Shown here: one piece after another, positions 22,294 to 33,600 of the stretch
How the letters are laid out: every line of letters starts with the position of its first letter
Numbering within the stretch: the first letter of the stretch is position 1
DNA from: Margaritispora aquatica
Lineage: Eukaryota; Ascomycota; Leotiomycetes; Helotiales; Discinellaceae
Assembly (NCBI GenBank): GCA_007644065.1
Contig: VJWN01000023.1
Span: forward strand, 445,434-509,433
Reading direction: 5' to 3'
DNA: 64,000 nt
Notes under the pieces: generated by a model
What the model saw: the letters and a program-made list of their open reading frames with translations, nothing else
The model's database searches: none
What the model was told of the DNA's origin: nothing
Made by a program: the position numbers and the translations under genes

Positions 22294-22467
22294 TTACATA
22301 ATGTTGCATCCACCACCTCCTGGGCTGCGCTGGACGGAACAACCGCCACCTCCTGGGAACTTCTGGACCGAACATCCACCTCCGCCTGGGCTGCGCTGGA
22401 TAACGCAGCCACCTCCACCTGGGAACTTCTGGACAGTGCAGCCGCCGCCTCCTGGAGAACGAACCAT
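22294..22467 (-). CDS. Candidate hybrid-type (repeat + CaaX) lipopeptide pheromone precursor, 57 residues
   Basis: The whole protein is five 11-residue units: [SF]-P-G-G-G-G-C-a-a-[Q/M], joined by a single K or R. The five tetrapeptides starting at Cys 10, 21, 32, 43 and 54 are CTVQ, CVIQ, CSVQ, CSVQ and, at the very C-terminus, CNIM. CNIM is a textbook farnesylation CaaX box, and X=Q boxes are also accepted by farnesyltransferase. Units alternate SP...QK and FP...QR, so the gene looks built from 66-bp double units. The ATG context (ATCAAAATGG) is good, a TATAAAG lies about 135 bases upstream, and there is no intron or signal peptide, which is normal for a-factor-type precursors. Trichoderma HPP1, the type member of h-type pheromones, likewise repeats (LI)GC(TS)VM and ends in CaaX, but with Kex2 sites between units; here only single basic residues occur. 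It could instead be another small prenylated protein. Confidence 0.7.
   Translation of the reverse strand: MVRSPGGGGCTVQKFPGGGGCVIQRSPGGGGCSVQKFPGGGGCSVQRSPGGGGCNIM
22294..22467 (-). repeat. Coding 33-bp tandem repeat, five units in a 66-bp higher-order pattern
   Basis: The PGGGGC core is constant in all units. Units 1, 3 and 5 are of SP type, units 2 and 4 of FP type. Confidence 0.9.
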
Positions 22468-22598
22468 TTTGATGGGTTTGGGTTGGGGGTTGGAAGCGTT
22501 GACTAGTTGTTTGTGTATATTGTGTGTGTAGTGAATGTTTGAGTGTGAGGCGAATGTGATGAGCTGGTGAAAAGAAGATTGAAGGGAAATGAAGGGGA

Positions 22599-22605
22599 CT
22601 TTATA
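22599..22605 (-). promoter_or_regulatory. TATA box (TATAAAG) of the repeat-peptide gene
   Basis: Reads GTCTATAAAGTCC on the minus strand, about 135 bases before the ATG, followed by a C/T- and CA-rich leader. Confidence 0.6.
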
Positions 22606-22750
22606 GACTTTTGACAGAGGGATGGATAGGAGGACATTGCGGAAGATTGCCATGAGTATTGGAATTTACAGGAGGAAATCAAAGAACTTTCAGCCATCGG
22701 CGTCGTCGAAGCCAAATTGGTAAAGGTACGACCCAGCTATGAAAGGCGTT

Positions 22751-22762
22751 CTTAACATTGTT
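22751..22762 (-). promoter_or_regulatory. Putative HMG-box site 1 (AACAATGTTAAG)
   Basis: First of three exact copies of this 12-mer upstream of the repeat-peptide gene. Its core AACAATG fits the SOX/HMG consensus WWCAAWG bound by HMG-type mating regulators. About 290 bases before the ATG. Confidence 0.55.
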
Positions 22763-22964
22763 GTGCCCACTTCTTATCAAATAGGCTGGTCATGACTCTT
22801 TTCTTAGTGCATTACCCCTTCACAGTATCTTGAACAGCAAGACCGACTTGATAGAGGATGAACGTTCGTGGAAAAGAAACGAAATTCTTTTTGTCTCTTG
22901 AAATATGTCACATGAAAGTGAGATATGTGAATTGAAAGAATGAGACTCGAGATTGGATAGATTC

Positions 22965-22976
22965 CTTAACATTGTT
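22965..22976 (-). promoter_or_regulatory. Putative HMG-box site 2 (AACAATGTTAAG)
   Basis: Second exact copy, same orientation as site 1, 214 bases further upstream. It shares one extra flanking base on each side with site 3. Confidence 0.55.
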
Positions 22977-23268
22977 CTCTACTCCAACCAATTGCGCAGT
23001 GACTAACAGTTCATTCCGTGTAGCTTTCAGAAGATGCAAGGGGTTGTAGCGACGCATCGGAATCTGATGTCCAATCAGGACCTTGATATTGTCTGCGATG
23101 ACCCTCTTCAATCATTCTATCTCATAACGAAAGAGCTTGCTACCGTAGCTACATCACATACTTCGATAACATTATCACCAATTTCTTTGAACTGATGATT
23201 CCATCAGTCCTAATTCTAGAGAGACTTGGACGAGTCCAGGCACACGAACACAGACATGAAAGAACCTC

Positions 23269-23280
23269 CTTAACATTGTT
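23269..23280 (-). promoter_or_regulatory. Putative HMG-box site 3 (AACAATGTTAAG)
   Basis: Third exact copy, same orientation, 304 bases beyond site 2 and about 800 bases from the ATG. Confidence 0.55.
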
Positions 23281-24355
23281 CCTCGCTTAACAAACCCAAG
23301 CGAGCGGGACCTCCTCAGTCCTTGTCAGCGAATACTACGCCACTTCAAAGCCACTATAAGATGATGGTGAAGAGTGATGTTGCTTCAGGTTGGTGAAGCT
23401 TCATTGGTTGTTCGATGCATGGATGCGGTCTCAAATTGTCCTCTCAGGGAGTCTTCGTTAGGAGATGAACAGAAAAGGGTGTCTTAAGCGTGTAAACATC
23501 CAGGTCTTTTCTGTACATAAATTACATTGGCTTCTCTAGACTCACTATCATGCAGCCCTTTGGAATTGCTCATACCTATTCGTAAATCTTAATCATGAAT
23601 AGAAGTTAGGATACCCTACAGCCTCTTAATACAAACTCTTAAACCCCCTCAATCTGTTTTACCATGAATGAAAAGCCTCACAACCAATTGCTCACTGCCT
23701 CGACCTTCATTGATGCTATGGATTTTCTCAGATGATCGCCCTCATACACAGTTCGCCATCAAGTCGAATATCAATGAATTTCATCAGGTGTGTCGGCGTC
23801 TTGGTTCCAGAAGACTATCTTGACAACACATGTCCCATCATCACACCACAACCATCCCGTTCAATCTCTCCATCACCAACTTGGCATCCACACAAAGTGC
23901 AGGTGAATAAACAAATTCGCAGGTGTAAACCTCCGTCCAGGACAATACCCAAGCGACTTGCCGAATGCGTCCTAGCTCCCGAACAGATAACGGGACGACT
24001 GCCGGGCCAAGACTCCCCACACGCAAATCGCAAGACGCACAACACATTTGCCAAGAGATATCCGCAGCACAATCTTGAAGCGATGCTTGTTTGCAGTGCC
24101 GATAGGGAAGGAGATGCCCGGTAGACACCGCTTAGGGTGGCAATCGTGAGCTTCGAGAAGGTGGAAGGGTCTTGGCGATGGAGGGGCAGAGGTGGGAAGG
24201 CCTTGGCGAGGGTGTTGGTTGGCAAGCGATGAATGTGTGAAGTCGTAGTAGTGAGGATGTTGATGAGAAGTAGATAAGTATATATGGTGGTGAGGTATTG
24301 CTCAAAAGTTGTCATGATCCTCAGGTTGACATCTTAGCTATCCTTCACTGTCAAT

Positions 24356-25747
24356 ATGCTTTTGTCCTCCATTCTCCTCGCACTGCCATTGTTGGTTGCT
24401 GCAGTTCCAGCAACTGATAGCTCTGCCGTCAATGCTGGTCTCAGACTCATCAAGACCTCTGAGCTCGATCCTGGAACTTGGGTGACTGAAGATGAGAAGA
24501 TCACCAAATACGTATCGAAGAACATCAACTTCATTGACATCACAGACATCAAGGTGAGTTGTCCATAACAATAAAAGCAAGATCCAATTAACATTTATCA
24601 AGGACCCAGAAGTGCTTTTGAAACTATCCACCGTTCCAGGAGAGCAAGCTCTCTCAGCTCGTGCAGTCACTTATCCAACGGCTATAACTCATCAGACACA
24701 AGCGAATGCTTTGATCGCTAATCTAACTACTACCGGTCCTCAAAGCTGGTTGTTGACTTTGACCAAGTACGTGTATCTCATCCTTCATATTCGCTATCCT
24801 AACGATATAGCTACTACAACCGATACTACCGCTCCACCTATGGCACCCAAGCCGGCACCTGGTTGCTCGCACAAGCAAAGACAATCGCTTCCACCAACCC
24901 AGCCATCACCGTCACAACCCTCGCCAATTCCTTTGCCCAACCAAACATAATCGTCAAAATCCCAGGCACCAGCACCAACCTCGGTTTGTGTCATCCCCCC
25001 TCCCCTCACCTTCCCAGCTAACACACCCAGTAATCGTAGGTGCACACTACGACTCGACCGGTGGGTCTTCCACAGCGCGAGGCCCAGGAGCAGATGACAA
25101 CGGCTCCGGCGTCGTAGTCCAACTTGAAGCCCTCCGCGTCCTCGCCGCCGCAAAATTCGCTCCCAAAAACACCATTGAATTCCACTTTTACGGTGGGGAA
25201 GAAGGCGGACTCCTCGGTTCCGCGGCGCTGTTTGCGTCGTACAAGGCGTCCGCGAAGACAGTGTTGGCGTTTGTGTGCCAGGATATGGCGGGGTATAGTC
25301 CGAGCGGCAAGATCTCCGTGTATACCGATTATGCGGATACAAGCTTGACTGCGTATGTCAATAAGGTTGTGGTAGCGTATACCGGTGCAACGGCAACGAA
25401 GGATGTTTGTGGTTATGGGTGCTCGGATCATGCTAGCGCTTATTCGAATGGTTTCCGTGAGTGATGTTTGAGATTGGGTTCAGAGTTGTACTGATGCTCT
25501 GTAGCTGCTGCTTATGTGTGTGATGAGGTGATCGCGACCAGCTCTCCATATATTCATAGCTCAGCTGATGTGAGTTTGGCTTTTGGAAATCAAATGACAG
25601 GACTAACCGTCTACAGGCTTACTCGACGATTATGTGGCCTGCCATTCTGCGACACTCAAAGGTACATTATCCCATATCTGTAATCTGATCGGCACTGACG
25701 ACGAGCAGTTCACCACAGGATTCTTGGTGGAGGCTTCATACATCTAG
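24356..25747 (+). CDS. Secreted M28 family zinc aminopeptidase (leucine aminopeptidase type)
   Basis: Extracellular enzyme removing N-terminal residues, mostly Leu, from peptides. Seven exons (24356-24553, 24603-24766, 24811-24983, 25031-25456, 25505-25569, 25617-25661, 25709-25747) total 1110 nt, 369 residues, the usual size for M28E pre-pro-enzymes. Residues 1-16 are a signal peptide, followed by an N-terminal propeptide with an inhibitor-like region to about residue 75. The two-zinc site is complete: GAHYDS (His), GADDNGSG (bridging Asp), GGEEGGLLGS (catalytic Glu then zinc Glu), CQDMAGY (Asp), and a final His in YIHSSAD. The Cys pair in DVCGYGCSDHASA fits the conserved disulphide. Introns are 44-49 nt. 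Broad-nitrogen control is likely for this family but nothing in the sequence proves it. Confidence 0.92.
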
Positions 25748-28700
25748 ATTTCAAACTCCTAAGGACACAGAAACTCCGCTTCCTGATTGAGACAACGGGG
25801 CAAACACAAGTGTTTTCAGGCACTGCAAGATAGAATGGTGAAAGGAAAAAGCAAAAGTTATAAGCTTTCCTCAACTCGCTTAAATCGAAATGAAGAGAAA
25901 CATCACTTGACAACTCAGCAAACTTGGATTTTCTCGAAATTAATGCCTTGCCATCACTTCCTGAAGTCATCATTGGCTCTAAATCAAATTGCAATTGATT
26001 TGAAATAGAACGGTGAATTCAGTACTCTTCAATCGTCTACGGTCGTCTCATCATTCACACACTTCAGTTTTCGGAAATTTCGAAATCTACCACAATCACC
26101 ACTTCTCTGTGTCGTGGGTTCCACTGTGGAGAAAAGCGCAAAAGCTGAACGCAAGAGATACCTGTAGGTATCAAATTTAAATGTATAAAGATCATATTCC
26201 AATCACACAATTATCAATTAAATCATACCGTGCAGCTGCTATACAAAAACATGTTTGTGGCGCTACTGGCATCAGTTTTCTCGTTTGTAAAGGACCCAAA
26301 CCAATTTGAATTTAAATTGAATCGTCAGCCATTCACTGAATGAGATTGCACTGCAAAATGCACGGACTATGGGGTTGATAATTCAATCATGAACATGGGA
26401 AAAACAAGCAACTGACAACAAATATTCACATTCCAAAATAGCGGCAACTTGAAGTTGTCCTTTCGTCATCCAGCAACCTTGCACTTTAGGTCAGAATTTT
26501 GGATCAGGCGACATGGGAAAATTCGTTGGTGCCTAGAGGAACTAACCACATGACTAAAGAAAAGCATCTGAGCGAAGTCATAGCTAGGAGGGCTGGTCTG
26601 AATTCCTGTTCTCCGAATAGCCGATGCGTTGGTCGGAATCGCAATACTTATACTTGCTGCCTCCCTTCTCCCTTGATGTCTTCATCTTTTGAAAGACAAC
26701 TGCCAGGAACGAGAGAGAAAACAAAAGTGGTGCTTGGCTGTACCGTGGTAGACAAGTCAACTCTATCGCTTAATCATCTCAATGGAAATATATCCCCTAA
26801 CCTAGTTAGTCACTTCTCCCGCGACTCCATTCGGCGGTGTGAGTGCCGCCATCGATGCCGAAATTGAATTTGGGGACTAGCCAGGCATCAATGTTCAAGT
26901 GACCTCGATACCTCTTCCTGGCAGACGCATTATCGGAATGAACAACTGTATGGATTAGCACCATGGCGTGGTATCCTCCCTCTCGCTCCGGGACTCGAGC
27001 TTTGCATCATCATCTAGCGATGTGCCCTGTGCTGCCTTTAGCCTGAAAATCACATTATACGCAGAGGGCAAAGTGGGTTTGCTTAAGCTCAAACCGGAGT
27101 TGCTAGGTAACTTGCTATCAATTATCCTGCTATGGAGTCCTTGCTGCCAATTCGCCGTTGCCAATTCCCCACCATCGCTTTCCTGGTATCAACTCCCTAG
27201 CTGCTCATACTCGCATGCAAAATAAAACAACGTTTGTCAAACACTAAGGACGGCGAAAACAAGAACGAGGATGACGACGACCACGACGACGACAACAGCA
27301 ACGATGCGCTACGAAGTGAAGCGAAACGAAACGAAGCGCTACATTAGGTAGCGAAGCGAACTCGACAACGAAGACCCTGCCTTTCTCAAGCTTTTCCACG
27401 GCGTCCACGCAACTAACCAGCCAGCCAACCCGGCCCAATCTAACCAATGAGCCTGCCTGTTTGCTTGCCTGCTCCCACCATGACACATCTCTTTCTTCTC
27501 TTGCGCAATGTTTATTCACTCATCCATCAATGAATCCCACAAGCGACCAGGAAACTCCAAGTCAAGAAAACATTTCATTCATTCCTTTACTGGAGAAAGA
27601 ACTCACAGGACCGTAGGAGCCATGACTCTCAATCTCGAGACTTATCTTCCCTATCACTCAAATGCTCTGGCATATTATGCACACTATGCACATGCACGTA
27701 CGCCTCCCTTCTAGCCTATGCTATGATAAGGTAAAAAGAAGGACAGGCGGGAAATACCCACCTATAACTTACCACCGCACACTCACACAATAGTCTCGCA
27801 AGCGGACATTAAGCGCGCCTGCCTGACCAGATAGATAGCACACACTATGAAATGCTGTGCTCGCGGAGATGAGCCCCGAACGATCGTGTATCGGAGTATG
27901 ATAGCAAGGAATGAAGCGTGAAATATACAGGCAGATAGATGCAGATGAGAGATGACTGCGTACATTGCTCAACGGTCAGCGATAGGAGAGAGTGGTGATG
28001 GTGGTGGTGAAGTGAGCGAAAGCAGAGACTCTGACAAGAGGGAGAATGAAAGCACAAGTGGATGGCTATGAGGGAGGATCAAGTCATGTTATTCAAGTGG
28101 AGTCAAGCATCAAGCTTCATCCTAACAGCACACAGATATATCCGTATCATTCATTAGTCGTATATGATACGCTGAGCTCCACCTTCTGAGCATTGAGCAT
28201 GTCTCCCTGCCCATGCATTCATTTGACCAAAATCCCAGTGCCCAGCAGACACTTGAATCTCGCAGACATACCCTCATCTGCAACTAAGCTAAGCTGCAAC
28301 CCCTCCTCATCATCATGCTCATCGCAAGGCTTTCCATGATGCACTAAGATCTGGCACTATCCACCTTCCCTATCAACGATATTCACCGACCTTTGAAATC
28401 CCACCCTTGGTCCCCAAACTAGTACCTCTTCGAATTCGCATCCTTCACTGCATGTCGCTTCTCAAAAGCCCATCATAGGCCCAGCCAATCGCATCCCGAA
28501 TACCCCATAATCCCAACAAAAAATGCCAATCAGAAATCCTTCCCACGCTTGCTCGCTGATGAATGATGAAATGGACAAATCCGACCTCCCATGCTTGTTT
28601 CCTTTTGATAATTTCCTCCTCCTTGCTCCGTGTGTGCGCAGAGCCACCACGTGCGTCCAGAACGTCTTCACTCCATCAAACTCCACAATCCGGCACCTCC

Positions 28701-29063
28701 CGATCGAGACCAGAGAACTGATCGACCGATTCATAACTTCCACCGAAAACGCTTCGACCCACTAGTCTCGCACTTCACCGCCTCTGCATGCAATCTATGC
28801 AACCAATGTGCAGAATCGAACAAGGGCCCTAGTCTATACCAGATTCCGCTCAAATCTGGAATCGACCCCCACGTCCCTTTTCCGCCCAGGATCTCAATCC
28901 CTGGCAGCCGCTCCCCCAGACACAACATCCGATTTCCGCCCCAATTAGGCCATGAGTTCCGCTGCTCGGGATTTTTGCTTCCAAAAATAACTCCATGTCA
29001 GAATTCCGCTCTCTGCCACACTCATGTTGAATTCTGTTCTGTACCCCCACGTCCAGTCAGCCT
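25748..29063. other. 3.3-kb gene-poor region between convergent genes
   Basis: No ORF here has convincing protein character or splice signals. Base composition shifts: A/T-rich to about 26.9 kb, then C/T- and CA-rich with many short direct repeats. A purine-rich block of CGAAG/CGAAA pentamers between two GCGCTAC copies lies at about 27306-27344, and CGACGA triplets at 27270-27295. It may hold a non-coding transcript or a long untranslated region. Confidence 0.4.
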
Positions 29064-30692
29064 TCAGCTCTCCCTCTCCATGATAACTTCATTACACGCT
29101 CCAATGTCTCCTCCAAAGACGTCCAGATCCAGAACTTCTATCCTGCGCATCCATGTTTCAGGCCAAATCAGATAGACGCCATGAACGTCTTTCATGTGCG
29201 CTTGCCATTCCTCGTCGAAGATAGTCTCACGATTGTAACATGGGACATGACTTCGCCCTCTCCCTCGAGATCCGGTGTCTTGTTGGGCGACGGACATTGA
29301 CTTGCAATAATCCAAGATACGAATGCCTTCGGCTGCAGGAATAACAGTCCACGCATGTTTGGTAGACATGTTGTGTTGTCGGAGGGTCCTAAAAGGATCT
29401 CGAGTAATATCTTGATAGCTTCCTGTCGATGGTGCTGTTATTGATGGTAGAGGTGTGTAGGTAGATGATGGCTGAGGTGCTGCTGTCTGGGGATATGGTG
29501 TCTGATGCGTGTAAGAAGGATAAGATGACCGAGAAGACATGGACATGAGAACCGCTGATGGCGAGAAGGGATCTGTCGGCCGCTTCTGTGCATAATTCGA
29601 ACTTGAGGCTATAGACATATTGTCATCATCGTCATAGACCTGTGACAGACGTGATGATGTAGATACTGAGGACCCTCTATCTTGTTGAGCAGCAGGCATT
29701 TCCCTTCGCAAAGATTAGAATGGTAATTTTATAATGACACGATTCACAACTCACAGTCTTCCACGACCACTTGAACCTTCTGCAATCGAGAGACTGAGGC
29801 CTTCATTTTTGATGTGAATTGCAACGTGCTGAAGACATGTTAGTCGTTGACGATTTTGATCACAATCTCTATAGTTCACCTTTCTTAGGTTGGCAGCTGT
29901 TTTTGTCTCCTTTTGGCAAAAGCCACAAACTGACTCGCATTTCGCAATACGCAATATTCCCGAAGTTGGCCATGGTGGGTGAATGTGTCCCTTGCCACAG
30001 GTGGTATTGGCTGCTACTGGATCTAGCGACATCTTGCTGGATTTCGTATGCAACCTCCGGTGACTGGCAGAATATGAAGGAGCTCTCTCGAGGATCATCT
30101 GTTGACTGGACCAAGTCATCTAGTCATCTAATAAACCTGTACCGCTACCAGGCTGTTGAAATTTCGATGCGAAGACGAGTTCAAAGAGAACGACGAAGGG
30201 AACTATATTATAGATCTGATCTTGGTAGAGAGTGGTTGATTGCGACACAGCTATGTACTTGTAGGTTGTTGAACCTGGAAAACGAAGTGGCCAACGAACC
30301 AAAGGCTTACGCAAGTCGATGTCTTGAGATGTGGTTAGATATGGTGAAACGGGGCAACGATGGATAGGCTTCTCGAACTTGCGGGATTCATCCGTACTTA
30401 AAGAATTAGACTTTATTCCATAACTGTTCTTTTTAGGGGACGGTCGTTCTTCGACGGTGTTTGTAGTTGGTGCATCCTGCAGGTGGTGTCGATGCTCATC
30501 ATTCGCTAAATTGGCACCAGAAAACTGAGTTGGGAAATACTCGCGAGTGGAGAAGTGGGTGTGGTAGGTGAGAACAGAGACAGTTGAAAGAAATGATGCG
30601 ATTGGCTCTGAGCTGCATTCCAGGGCCCCAATATTACGAATGCGGGACGTGCTAGACCGAGCCGCAAAAGCCCCAGGGTGCAGGTGCGGCAT
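29064..30692 (-). CDS. C2H2 zinc-finger protein, exon structure partly unresolved
   Basis: Probable nucleic-acid-binding protein. Two junctions are well supported. Splicing 29829-29879 (GTGAAC...ACTAAC...CTTCAG) creates a perfect C-x2-C-x12-H-x3-H finger (CGFCQKE...LRKHVAIH) from two frames. Splicing 29704-29754 (GTGAGT...GCGAAG) joins it to a Ser/Gln-rich region (SSVSTSSRLSQVYDDDD, a run of Ser/Tyr/Pro) and a C-terminal segment ending NEVIMERES at 29064. Upstream, a protein-like stretch at 30311-30692 (KKNSYGIKSNSLSTDESRKFEKPIHRCPVS) ends at a GTAAGC donor, and a second one lies near 30000-30115 (STDDPRESSFIFCQSPEVAYE). How these connect to the finger could not be settled, so the start (ATG 30692) is provisional. 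Function and targets are unknown. Confidence 0.5.
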
Positions 30693-33600
30693 AGCGGTTG
30701 GGATGAACCTGATCGACGGAAATCCCCTTGCGAAAAAATAGCCCATGGCACACCCAATTTGTACCCACGTGATGTATATTCGAGAAGGATAAAGCTTGAA
30801 ATTCCCCTGCACATCCTTGGATGGAGCATGGAAAAGTATAGTTAACCATATATTTTCCGATGTCTGTTCGTCTCATCCATCCCAGCTTAAGCTTGTCCCA
30901 TCATGGCAAGGTACCCGAAAGACAAGAGAACGAAGCATGGACAACGGATCTCGGAAGTAAAGCCAATATTGGCAATGAGTACTGTTCAAATCGAAAGTCG
31001 AGATCGGAAGGGGTTATACCAACAATGCGGAGGTCACTGAGTAGGCTTTGGGGGAAATTGCCGCTTTAGACGCAGGCGATCATTCCCAAGATGTAGTTAT
31101 TGTATTAAGTATGATGGAATGGGACATTGGTAATACTTTGCGAGGCGTGAAGCGATTTTGGATCTGCCTGTATGAGTCAATCGAACCTGAAGTGTTGTGG
31201 AACATGGTAAGGCCATAGCACGAACTGGTTCAACAGCTGCCACGCATCGACCACGAGAATTCGTTTTTCCAAGCATACGTTAGGTATTCGCTTGAGATGG
31301 TGTGCAAGATGCGTCTTCTTCATAATTTTCTATTATGTCAGGTTCAGTGATTCCAGTGGGAGACAAGGTCTTCATTTGGGAAGGTACTGCAAGTTGAGAC
31401 GGGTACGGCGCTTGCGGGCGATCTCAAGGTTCTCCTGTTTGGGAATATTCTCAAGACTCTGAGCTGGCTGAAGGCTGGGTGAATCATTTGCGACACACAG
31501 TATGCAGGGAAAGCGTTCTCATGGATATTGAAAGGGGGTGGTGAAACAAAACGCAAGCAGCTAAAGAACTTCTGGCAAATATCGCCAGGATGACTACCGA
31601 ACTTTTGAAGAAGACCCCTGCCACCGCCTCGAAGGGCTTCGGGGCTGTCTGTGCGGGGAAAGAATCCGAACCAGTTGTATGGATTGTCGTTGCCCGAGGA
31701 TTTGTTTCCACCTTCGATAAACAAATCGCATCACTAGGAAAAGACCCATCTGATCTGCACCTGGTAAGTGTCAAAGTCCAAGTCGAGATCTGGAGATTTG
31801 GACATCAGCCGGCCGAGTTTGTTCGGGTGAATCTGCTTTGTGTGCGTGCTCTGCAGCGCATGTAGAACAACGCGAATCGCAAGCCCCACCCATTTCAGAT
31901 CTTGGGGGTGTTGCATGGAGGTAAGACTTGCGAATGTGTCCAAGTTAAGTACCACTCCATTACCACATCTGTTGGCATTCAGGATGTAGGCGTTTGCCAC
32001 GGATGCAGATGTAGTAAATTTCCACAACTTCAGAGTCAAAGCCAAATATCTTGGAGATGTCATCTGCCTATAGCTTGCTGGGTCGGGTGTTTTGCTAAGT
32101 TGATTTGGTGTAGTTGTTCTGATCGGAATGATGCGCAAACCCCGTTGAATGGTCGACTTTGTTCGCCTTTGCGCAAATGAATAGGGCACAATCCATAATA
32201 ATCTGACCGCAAAATGTGTAGTCTCCTCTGGGTAAATTGTAAGATCGACATGTGCGATTGACTAAATCATGCCGCTCACGTCCGGTTGTCAGAAACTCAT
32301 CGTGCCAACATCGGTGATTATGGTGAAGCTGGTTCAGCCCAAGTGTTCAACTCCTTCCATGGGTGGTTCCTAGCCGCAAGTATTTAGTTTCGACGGGCAG
32401 ACCCAGAGCCTTTGTGTTTGAACTTCAAGGAAGAGGCTTCGGGGACAGATTTCAGGACTCCGCATAAATAGTAGACCTGGTCCTTTGGTGCCTTGCGCGT
32501 TGAGACTGATGGCTGCCAGCATCTCCCATGCAATTGACGGCGCAGGATTGTTTAGCTCCATAAGTGGGATAAAATTGTTGGCAGATATGATGATGGTGTT
32601 GATAAGTCTTCCGATCCTAAATGCTTGTGAATCAATCCATGCTCCTCTTGCAGAGATGGGGATCCTTTGTCTTGGGTTAAGGTGTATGAGAAAAACAACT
32701 CTGGTGTCGCGTGGAATGCACCCTCAAGGCGTGGCAGATTCTGTAGAAGAACAGCTAGACTCGCAGATGTAAATTTGGAAGTTGGAGATATCGGTGAAGG
32801 AATTATATGAGAGGGAGTGGAAAGTATCGAGTATATAGAGGATAGTGTTGTGTTTTGAGTTTGAAAGAAAGTATACTCGAGTGCGCAATTGTATTTGGCG
32901 ATTACGAACTGAAGGAAGCTTAGGTTCCAGTTCACTCGCCAACACTTGCCACGAATTCTGCTTTAGCCTCGGCTGAACCCGAAAGGAGCCACCTGCCTGA
33001 GCCACTAAAGGGTTTGTGCGCTGAAGTCTCACCCGCCACAAGGTGGCTTGATACCTTGTTCCGATTCCGAGCCCGGATAAAGTTGCCTCAAACTTCTATC
33101 AGATTCAAATCGCAAGTTCAGGCTCATTGTCTGACTGACGATAAAGGATTATATTCTACTTTACTGGGAATTCTACGGATTTCTTCGTTTTTTGTCTTGA
33201 TATCTTCTTCTTTCCTTGGATTTGTTTGTTTGGACGGTCTTACAGAACAGCGACATATCTAAGTCTTACCAACATATGCACCACCGAGAAGACATCAGGA
33301 AAATACAAAATACACAGACAAGATGAACTGCCTTATGGTGCTCGTTCACACAAAGACCAAGGACTGGCAAGGCAGAGAATCACGCTTCAAGTTCCAGGAC
33401 AGGTCAAGCTCTTCTCGGACAACTCACCCTTACATCCTACGTATCACCTCTCGTTTACTTCGACGATAGTTTCCTCAGTAACTGAAAATACAATACCAAA
33501 TGATCGACTATTTAATCTTCTTGTTTCAACTATTTGGGACTCAAAACGCTAGTCGTCGTTGACAACTGAAGAGGTCAAAGTCAAGCCGGTCCGGCAGGGG

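Larger units (their letters stand above)
22468..24355. other. Long regulatory intergenic region
   Basis: 1.9 kb between the repeat-peptide start and the aminopeptidase start. It contains the TATA box and three 12-mers. A 166-codon minus-strand frame at 23815-24315 was not accepted. Confidence 0.5.

Noticed and set aside
23815..24315. 166-codon minus-strand ORF with a hydrophobic start and many Cys
   Set aside because: Its ATG is only 40 bases from the secure start of the aminopeptidase on the other strand, a second frame is also open in the region, and there is no domain. It may still be a small secreted protein, but the evidence is weak.
29819..30367. 182-codon plus-strand ORF
   Set aside because: It is the antisense of the C2H2 gene region, whose finger and introns explain the sequence better.
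31734..32189. 151-codon minus-strand ORF
   Set aside because: No splice partner with proper introns, no motif, and overlapping open frames on both strands.
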